A DNA stretch of 12,277 nt from NCBI GenBank assembly GCA_964569765.1, contig CAZMVY010000147.1:1-12277 (forward strand), in the 5' to 3' direction. Below are positions 1 to 6,400 of this stretch, piece by piece. This stretch comes from CAZMVY01 sp964569765 (lineage in GTDB: Bacteria; Planctomycetota; Phycisphaerae; UBA1845; PWPN01). Each line of letters starts with the position of its first letter. Positions within the stretch are counted from its first letter, which is position 1. The position numbers were made by a program, and so were the translations under genes. The notes under the pieces were generated by a model. The model saw only the letters and a list, made by a program, of their open reading frames with translations. It searched no databases and was not told where the DNA came from.

Positions 1-138
1 GGGTTGGGGGGGGGGCCTCGGGCCTTCCGAGCCGGCGCCCGCAGCGCCTGACCCTTCCGCCAATGCCTCGCTCTCTCCCGTCCGACAACCGCTACATTGC
101 GACACTACCTCGCCGCAACGCCGAAGGCAATCGCTTCT

Positions 139-167
139 CCGGCGAATTCGCGGCTTTTCGTTTTTTT
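139..167 (+). terminator. Candidate intrinsic terminator of an upstream gene
   Basis: A short imperfect hairpin at 139-153 (CC, one bulged G, GCG, loop AATT, CGC, GG) is followed directly by a T-rich tract at 154-167 that ends in seven Ts. This is the layout of a Rho-independent terminator reading rightward. The stem is only five pairs with a bulge, and no gene ending upstream can be confirmed in the window, so the call is tentative. Confidence 0.4.
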
Positions 168-217
168 GACGGCGAGTCGCGCCCCCCCCCGAGCGAACGG
201 CGTGGCACGGCACAGAG

Positions 218-247
218 TTGAAACGGGAATCGGGATGCGGTTACATA
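218..247 (+). promoter_or_regulatory. Candidate sigma70-like promoter for the dockerin-like protein gene
   Basis: TTGAAA at 218-223 and TACATA at 242-247 are 18 bases apart, just upstream of the strong ribosome binding site at 262-268. The -35 match is good and the -10 match is poor. Its position would give a short leader of about 20 bases. The assignment rests on consensus matching by eye only. Confidence 0.28.
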
Positions 248-261
248 CATTTGTTGCTCGG

Positions 262-268
262 AAGGAGG
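262..268 (+). promoter_or_regulatory. Strong Shine-Dalgarno site fixing the start at 275
   Basis: AAGGAGG lies six bases before the ATG at 275. The same frame stays open upstream to a TTG at 218, but only the ATG at 275 has this site at the right distance, and starting there places a signal peptide at the very N-terminus. Confidence 0.8.
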
Positions 269-274
269 CGTAGC

Positions 275-1207
275 ATGTCCGGGAGCCGTGGTCTTGCGAT
301 TCTGCTGACGGCGATCCTGGCCGGACCTGTGCTGGGCCAGGGAATCCCCTTCTCGGATGACTTCGAGAACGGCATGGGCAACTGGCACAGGTGGCCGGAG
401 GCGACGGAGACGCTTCAGTGGGACCAGAGCGTCTCGCGCAGCCCGACGCACGCCGCCCGGTCGGTGGAGGCCGATCCGTGGGGCTATGCGTCGTACGCGG
501 ACGTCGGCGCACAGTCGGGGGGCGTCTACGCGGAGGTGTTCGTCTACGACGAGTTCGATGACGACGGCACCGTGTACGCCCGGCCGGTGTCCAACATGCT
601 GGCGCTGATCGGGGCGGACCTCAGCCCGACGCCGCCGCTCGTGACGTACCACGACTACCTTCAGATCGGCGTCGTCGCCTGGTACGACCCGGCCGGATTG
701 ACGCAGAAGTACTACATCCGGACGCGGTACCGCGACACGCACGGGCAGGGGTATCTCGACACGGGCGTCTATCGCAGGCGGGGCTGGCGGAAGCTGGCGA
801 TCGACGCCGATGCGCTTGAGGCGGGCGGGCAGGTGCGATTCTACATCGACGACCGGCTCGTCGGCGTCTCGCAGCGGACCGAGGGCGAGTCGCTGCGGTA
901 CGTCCGGCTCGGGCTGAACTTCAAGAGCTACGACAACTTCTGGTACGACGACGTGCGCGTCCTGGCCGCGCGGCCGTGCAACGCGACGCTCCAGGACGCC
1001 GACGGCGACGGCGACGTGGACCTGGCGGACTTCGGCGTGTTCCAAGGATGCTTCAACGGGCCGAACCGGCCGTGGAACACGCAGTCGGCGAACGCCGCGC
1101 GATGCGAGTGCTTCGACCGCGAGTACGACGGCGATGTCGACCTGAGCGACTTCGCGGCATTTCAGAGCTGTTTCAACGGACCGAACCGCCCGCCGACGTG
1201 TATGTAG
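275..1207 (+). CDS. Secreted beta-sandwich protein with tandem dockerin-like EF-hand tail
   Basis: This 310-residue protein starts with a signal peptide: Arg5, a hydrophobic stretch at residues 7-20, and probable cleavage near Gly21-Gln22. Residues about 24-232 begin with 'DDFENG' and end with 'FWYDDVRV', a style typical of concanavalin A-like or LamG-like jelly-roll domains in planctomycete secreted proteins; the exact family was not identified. The tail (about 235-310) has two EF-hand-type calcium loops, DADGDGDVDLAD at 241-252 and DREYDGDVDLSD at 281-292. Each is followed by a near-identical 'F..FQ.CFNGPNRP' segment, so the two are an internal duplication of the dockerin type I kind. No catalytic residues are apparent, so binding or a structural role outside the cell is likelier than a known enzyme activity. 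No cohesin gene is nearby. The ATG at 275 is chosen for its AAGGAGG site. A hairpin 60 bases downstream may end the transcript. Confidence 0.85.
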   Translation: MSGSRGLAILLTAILAGPVLGQGIPFSDDFENGMGNWHRWPEATETLQWDQSVSRSPTHAARSVEADPWGYASYADVGAQSGGVYAEVFVYDEFDDDGTVYARPVSNMLALIGADLSPTPPLVTYHDYLQIGVVAWYDPAGLTQKYYIRTRYRDTHGQGYLDTGVYRRRGWRKLAIDADALEAGGQVRFYIDDRLVGVSQRTEGESLRYVRLGLNFKSYDNFWYDDVRVLAARPCNATLQDADGDGDVDLADFGVFQGCFNGPNRPWNTQSANAARCECFDREYDGDVDLSDFAAFQSCFNGPNRPPTCM

Positions 1208-1493
1208 GGGCCTCTCGCGGCGCGGCGATTGGTTCGGGGGCCGCGTCATTTCAGCCGATGATGTGTGGGCAGGCGCGTGCCGCCTGCCGCCAGTCTGAGG
1301 GCGCTCGCACGGGCGTTTACCGGACCAGGGTATCTGCCTCACGGGCTTGTGCCGTCCGCGCGGGGGGTTTTCGGACACCGGCGATATCCAAGGCACGCAG
1401 GCGCAAACGGTTAAATCGCTTCGGGGAAACGGTCGATGCTACTGCCGGGGTTATCGCGCGTTTTGTAACGACCCTGCGTCAAGGGTGAGCACG
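1208..1493. other. Non-coding gap between the dockerin-like and patatin genes
   Basis: These 286 bases show no convincing gene. The frame of the patatin gene is open back to 1347, but that upstream part has a different amino-acid character and no ribosome binding site. The region contains one GC-rich hairpin (1268-1288) and a purine-rich ribosome binding site near its end. No promoter matching the sigma70 consensus well was found. Confidence 0.6.
1268..1288 (+). terminator. GC-rich hairpin, possible terminator of the dockerin-like gene
   Basis: GGCAGGCG at 1268-1275 pairs perfectly with CGCCTGCC at 1281-1288 around a five-base loop, about 60 bases after the stop codon. No T-tract follows, so it is not a classical intrinsic terminator. 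It could stabilise the 3' end, work with Rho, or be a dispersed palindromic repeat. Confidence 0.38.
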
Positions 1494-2501
1494 ATGGGGA
1501 ATCTTACGCGGCGGCAGGAGTCGCCGGCGGCGGACACATGCAAGGACGGCGCCCCGGAGCCGCCTCGTCTCGGGCTGGCGCTCGGGGGCGGCGCCGCGTT
1601 CGGCGGAATGCATGTGGGGGTCATCATGGCCCTTCACGAGGCGGGCCTCCGCGCCGATGTCATAACCGGCACGAGCGCGGGGGCGTTCGTCGGCGCGTTT
1701 TACGCCGGCGGGGCCTCGCCGCAGGAGATGGCGGAACTGGGCAATCGTCTGCGATGGGCGCAGCTTCGCCGCCACATCCTGCCGATCCGCGCGATGATGT
1801 CCAACGATCGCATGGCGTCATGGCTGCGGCGCCATCTTCCGGTGACGGACTTTGAGGCGATGTGCGTGCCCTTCGCCGTCGTCGCGACGGATATTCTGTG
1901 CGGCGCCATGGTCGTGCTCAGCGCGCCGTGCTTTCACGGGCGGACACGGATTCCCTCGTGGAGGCGCCGTCGCCAGACGGAGGCACCGAGGAAGCCGGCA
2001 AACGGCACCGAGGCGACGGGCGGCGTTGAGTCGCGAATCGTCTGGCAATGCGCCCCCGTGCCGGAGGCGGTGGCGGCCTCCTGTGCAATCCCAGTGCTCT
2101 TCGAGCCGGTTCGCATCGACGGGCGACTTCTCGTCGACGGCGGCGTCTCGAACATGGTGCCGGCGTCCGTGGCGCGGTGGCTGGGCGCGGACGTGGTCAT
2201 CGGCGTGGATATCCTTCCGCCACGGCAGGCCTTTGCAGCGCCGCGAACGATCGTCGAGTATGCCTTGCAGGCGCATCGGATCAGCTCGCAGTGGGCCGTG
2301 CGGAACCGCGCGATCCATGCGGACGTCGTGTTGCGTCCGCGTGCGCTCGGTGGGGAATGGAACAATATGCGCCGGATGCAGGAACTGATCGCGATCGGTT
2401 ACGCGGAGGCACAGGCTGCGCTGCCGGACATCCGGAGCAAGCTCGGCCTGGTGGATGCAATGAAACGGAAACTGGCCGGACCGGTGGCATGGCAAGCGTA
2501 A
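1494..2501 (+). CDS. Patatin-like phospholipase (RssA/NTE type) with an Arg-rich insertion
   Basis: This 335-residue protein is predicted to be a serine lipid acyl hydrolase with a Ser-Asp dyad. The oxyanion-hole motif GGGAAFGG is at residues 31-38, the nucleophile elbow GTSAG at 59-63 (Ser61), and the catalytic Asp in DGG at 215-217 (Asp215). The order matches short bacterial patatins such as RssA, and the 'FAVVATDI' and 'SCAIPVLFEP' segments are typical. There is no signal peptide, so it is probably cytoplasmic or at the inner membrane face. An unusual insertion of about 40 residues (roughly 146-188, rich in Arg, Thr and Pro) separates those two segments, which are normally joined by a short loop. 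The ATG at 1494 is preceded by AGGG at 1482-1485, and an in-frame GTG at 1485 is less likely. The 3' end overlaps the next gene by 13 bases, which suggests translational coupling. The physiological substrate is unknown. Confidence 0.9.
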   Translation: MGNLTRRQESPAADTCKDGAPEPPRLGLALGGGAAFGGMHVGVIMALHEAGLRADVITGTSAGAFVGAFYAGGASPQEMAELGNRLRWAQLRRHILPIRAMMSNDRMASWLRRHLPVTDFEAMCVPFAVVATDILCGAMVVLSAPCFHGRTRIPSWRRRRQTEAPRKPANGTEATGGVESRIVWQCAPVPEAVAASCAIPVLFEPVRIDGRLLVDGGVSNMVPASVARWLGADVVIGVDILPPRQAFAAPRTIVEYALQAHRISSQWAVRNRAIHADVVLRPRALGGEWNNMRRMQELIAIGYAEAQAALPDIRSKLGLVDAMKRKLAGPVAWQA

Positions 2502-3310
2502 TCCTGGGGCCGCAGGGCGTCGCGACGGGCGACGGGGTGACAGCGCCTCTTGTCCGGCGGGCGGCGAGCTTTACCGAGCTTCTCGGGGCGTTTGCGCTGG
2601 TGCAGGAGAACTACGTCCGCCTGGGCTACAAGGCGGCGGAATCCGGCGTCTATCATTTCAGCATCTACAATCTGCTTCCGACGACCGCCACACTGATCGG
2701 GGAACTGGGCGGGGCGATCACGGGCACCGTCTCGCTTGTGCCGGACAGCCCGCTGGGCATGCCCTGCGCCGACGTCTTCCCCGATCTGTGCGAGTCGCTC
2801 CGGCGGGAAGGCCATCGGCTGGGCGAGGCTACGATGCTGGCGGACCGCCGGATGTCGCACGTGCGCGCGTGGCCGCAGCTTCGCGCGATGCTGCGCATGC
2901 TGGTGGCGGTGGCCGCCGAATCGCGGCTGACGAAGCTGATCGTGCTGTGCCACCCGCATCACGCCGCATTCTATCTTCATCGACTCCCGTTCCGGCAGGC
3001 GGCGGATGTGCGTCCGTGCCCGCATGTCAACGGCAGCCCGGCCGTGCCGCTCACACTCGATCTGCTCGACCCGAATCTGCCCGGACGGATCGACGAGGCG
3101 CTCGGGCACTGGGGCGGTTCGGCGACGACGCAGGCCGTCGCCAGCGGGTACCGGCTGACCGACCAGCGCGCGGCGGCCCTCGTGGCCGTGCGGCCGCCCG
3201 TCCTGCTCGATGCGAAGCCGAAACATCGCCGCCTGATCGCGTCGTTCTATCCCACGCTGGCCGAACGGCTCCGCCGTCTGAATGTGGGCCGCATCCTCTT
3301 GTCCACGTAG
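2489..3310 (+). CDS. FeeM-like (N-acyl amino acid synthase family) acyltransferase
   Basis: This 273-residue protein resembles the GNAT/LuxI-like catalytic core of FeeM, which joins a fatty acyl group from acyl carrier protein to an amino acid. Visible family features are 'VQENYVRLGY' (38-47), a 'LPTTATLI' strand (63-70), 'GTVSLVPDSPLGMP' (79-92) with the conserved Asp86 and Gly90, 'GEATMLAD' (112-119), and 'CHPHHAAFYLHRLPFRQ' (154-170), the usual end of the acyltransferase core. The C-terminal 100 residues are less recognisable. Related proteins include the acyltransferase associated with PEP-CTERM/exosortase systems, so the product need not be a free N-acyl amino acid. The ATG at 2489 overlaps the patatin stop by 13 bases, and the frame stays open far upstream only as a shadow of the patatin gene. 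No signal peptide is seen. The family is fairly secure; the substrate is not known. Confidence 0.78.
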   Translation: MASVILGPQGVATGDGVTAPLVRRAASFTELLGAFALVQENYVRLGYKAAESGVYHFSIYNLLPTTATLIGELGGAITGTVSLVPDSPLGMPCADVFPDLCESLRREGHRLGEATMLADRRMSHVRAWPQLRAMLRMLVAVAAESRLTKLIVLCHPHHAAFYLHRLPFRQAADVRPCPHVNGSPAVPLTLDLLDPNLPGRIDEALGHWGGSATTQAVASGYRLTDQRAAALVAVRPPVLLDAKPKHRRLIASFYPTLAERLRRLNVGRILLST

Positions 3311-3328
3311 GGCCGTGGGGCTTATACT
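3299..3328 (+). promoter_or_regulatory. Candidate promoter for the TPR gene, straddling the acyltransferase stop
   Basis: TTGTCC at 3299-3304 and TATACT at 3323-3328 are 18 bases apart and fit the sigma70 consensus moderately well (four of six and five of six positions). TATACT is a rare AT-rich word in this GC-rich sequence. Transcription would begin near 3335, about 85 bases before the TPR start, so that gene may be expressed apart from the two-gene lipid unit. Confidence 0.35.
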
Positions 3329-3407
3329 CCATCGCGGGCGCGGATGGGGAGGCAGGAAGGACACAGATCCAGCCGGACTTGCACGGCATTCGCGGCTCTT
3401 CTTCAGC

Positions 3408-3412
3408 AGGAG
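3408..3412 (+). promoter_or_regulatory. Ribosome binding site selecting the TPR start at 3420
   Basis: AGGAG sits seven bases before the ATG at 3420. Another ATG at 3415 is too close to the site and opens a two-codon frame only. The long frame is open upstream to 3282 but has no comparable site there, and that part would precede the membrane anchor. Confidence 0.65.
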
Positions 3413-3419
3413 CAATGGC

Positions 3420-6400
3420 ATGAAATCGCGGCAGGCAATCACGTGGCTCGTACTGATCAGCGTGGTGGCAGCGGGGACACTGCTCTGGCTGTGGACCCGT
3501 CACCGCAACGCGGAGGGCCGCGTCCTGGCCCGCGGCATCATCGCCATGCAGCAGAATGACGTGAACCAGGCCGTAGGGCTCTTCCAGGAGGCCCGGCGCC
3601 GCTATCCGCAGAGCTATCCCGCGGCGTACTGGCTCGCCGTGGCCGAGCTGCGGCTCGGGCAGACGGACGAGGCCCGCCGCACCGCGCAGGAAGCGGCGCA
3701 ACTTGCCCCGCAAAAGCCGGAGCCCTGGGTGGTGCGTGCGGCGGCGTTCCGCTTTGACGCGAACCGGAAGCACGACGCGCTTGTCCGCGTGCCGTCGGAA
3801 ACGGAGTTTCTCGCGGCCGAGGCGCTCTGCGGCGAGGCGCTGGCGGCGCTGGAGCGGGCCGAGCAGATCGCGGGCAGCAGGGAAAACGCCGACGTGCTGG
3901 CGGAGCGGGGCTTGTGCCGGCGGACGATGGCGGATCTGTACCGTTGGCGCGAGGAGACGTCACGGAGGGAAGCGGATCGTCTCGCGGGCACGGACCCGGC
4001 CCGGGCGGCGGCGCTGCGCAAGGAAGCGGAAGCGGCCGGGCAGAAGGCGCGCGAGGCCGCGGAGCAGGGATTGGCGTCGCTGCTGGCTTCACTGCGGAGC
4101 AAGCCGGACAACGCGCGAGCCGCCGAGGCGGCTCAGGACCTGGCGATGGACCTGGGCAAGCACGAAGTCGTGGTGGAGGCGTACGAGCAACTCGTCGCCG
4201 CCAAGGCCGTCAGCGAGCGCGCCGCCGTACAGGCCGCGCAGAGTCTGGTAGCGCGCGCGGCGGCGCCGGTCATGGCCGACGACTGGAAGGCCTCCCAACG
4301 CGCGGTGGATATCCTGAGTACCTACATCGAGAGTCATCCCAAGAGCTATTGCATTGATGCGCGAGTGTTGCTGGCGCGGACACTGCTGTTGCGCGACGAG
4401 CGGAAGGCGGCCGCTGCCGCCGTGGACCGCGTGCTCGAACTGGAGCCGAACAACGCGTGGGGACGGCTGCTGCGGGCCCAGCTCCTGATGGCGGACGGGA
4501 AGCCCGAGGAGGCCAAGCAGATTCTGCAACCCCTGGGCACCGTGATGCGGGACTTCGTTCCCTACAAGCTTACGATGGCGGTGGTGCAGCGGCAGACGGG
4601 GTATCCGCAGGTTGAGCGGCAACTGTACCGCGAGGTGCTGGATCTGGATCCGGGCAACGCGGATGCCCATCTTGCGCTGATCGGCGCCCTGCTCGCGGAG
4701 GGCCAGACGGGGCCGGCGGAGACGCAACTGGCCGCGGCGCTGAACGCCGCCCCCACCGACGAGAGGATCGTTCGCTTCGCTGTGGAGTACTGGCTCGATC
4801 GCGGCCGCGGGAACCAGGCCCTGGAGGTCCTGGATCGCATCGCCAGGAGCCCGAATCTGTCGATCGGGGCGCGGGAGACGGTAGCCGACCTCTACGTGCG
4901 GGTCGGCCGGCCGGATGAAGCGGAGGCCATCCTCCGCCAACTCGGCTCCGGCGAGGCGTCCGGCGCCGGCGTGCGGCAGAAGGCCGTACTCGCGAAGCTG
5001 GCGATCGCACGGGGCCGGATCAGCGAGGGCCGTCGAACATTCGAGGAACTGGTGGCGGCCAATCCGAAGTGGGCGCCGGGGCAGCTCGAGTTGGCCAGGG
5101 CCCTGGTACAGGAGAACCGGTGCGAGGAGGCGACTCGGGCGGCGCGCGAGGCGGTCGCGCTCGATTCGCGCGACATCGCGCTTCAGCTCGGGGCAGCAGA
5201 GGTTCTCGCGGGCTGCGGAATACTGGAGGAAGCGCAGTCGCTTTGCGAGAAGGTGCTCCTGCAGGCGCCGAACAACCAGACGGCGCTCCGCCTGGCGGCC
5301 CGTATCGACCTGATGCAGCAGGACTACGACTCGGCCGGCAAGCGGTTCGAGGCGCTCAATGCGATGACCGGGCAGAAGGTACAGGACTGGGCGATCCAGG
5401 CGGGGCTGGCGTATCGCGAGGGCCGGTATGCGCGATGCGTCGAGATCTGCGGGGAGAGGACCGAGCCGGAGGCGATGTGGATGACGGCTGCGGCGCTGTC
5501 GCGGATGGGCAGGAATGAGGAGGCCGCCCGGAAGCTGGCGAGTCTGATCGAGCTACAGCCGGAGTTCGGACAGGCGTACGACCGGCTCGTGCAGATCTGG
5601 CTCGCCATCGACACGCCGGCGGGCGCGATGGAGCGCCTGCACACGCTCAAGAATGCCCGGCCGCTGCCGTTGGCCCTTTCGAAGGGCGCCATCCTGGCCG
5701 CCATGGGAAAGATCGACGATTCGATCGCGATCTACAACGCCATCCTGGCGGACGGGGCGACCGCGTCAAAGCCCAAAGCCGTGGTTGCGCTGCGTGATGC
5801 CCTGGCCACCTGCTACCGGGCCAAGAAGGACCCTGCGAACGAGCTGAAGCAGTTCGAGGCCCTGGCCGCCGTTCCGGAAACACGGATCGAAGGGGAAATA
5901 CGGATGTACCGTTTCTACCTGCGGCAGAGGCGTGTGGAGCAGGCCGCCGAGGTACTGGATCGCCTCTCACGGGGGGCAGGCGACGGCGAGGCGGCGATTC
6001 CGCTGCGGCTGCGTCTGGCATCGGCCTATGTCGAGGTCGGCCAGGGGGACAAGGCCCTCGCGGAGTTGAACCAGGTCATCGCCGTCCGATCCGACCTGCC
6101 GCAACTCGTGGAGCGGAAGGTCCGCGTGTGCCTCGCCGCAGGCAAAGTTGATGATGCATTGAGCACCGTAACGGACGCCCTGCATCGCTGGCCTGACGAG
6201 CTCAACCTGCTGCGGGCGTTGGTCGACGTACAGGCCGCGCGGCGCGATTACCCGGCCGCTCTGGCTGCGCTGGACCGCATGGCCCTCGGCGGCGAAACCG
6301 CCCGGCTGGAATCCCGGTATGCCCGGGCCGGCCTGCTCGTGCGCATGGGGCTTTACGCCGATGCCATCGAGATCCTCCGCAGCCTGACGCAGACGGCGTC

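Noticed and set aside
6..190. G-run (6-15) and C-run (182-190) as possible phase-variable or quadruplex elements
   Set aside because: Single homopolymers with no clear regulatory placement; the first is at the window edge, and both could be sequencing artefacts.
63..221. Plus-strand frame of 52 codons beginning ATG at 63
   Set aside because: It crosses the candidate terminator and the C-run, uses many A/T-ending codons unlike the other genes, and has no ribosome binding site.
92..1396. Long minus-strand open frame opposite the dockerin-like gene
   Set aside because: Its product is Arg/Val/Pro/Ala-rich with no domain, and it mirrors the G/C-ending codons of a well-supported gene on the other strand.
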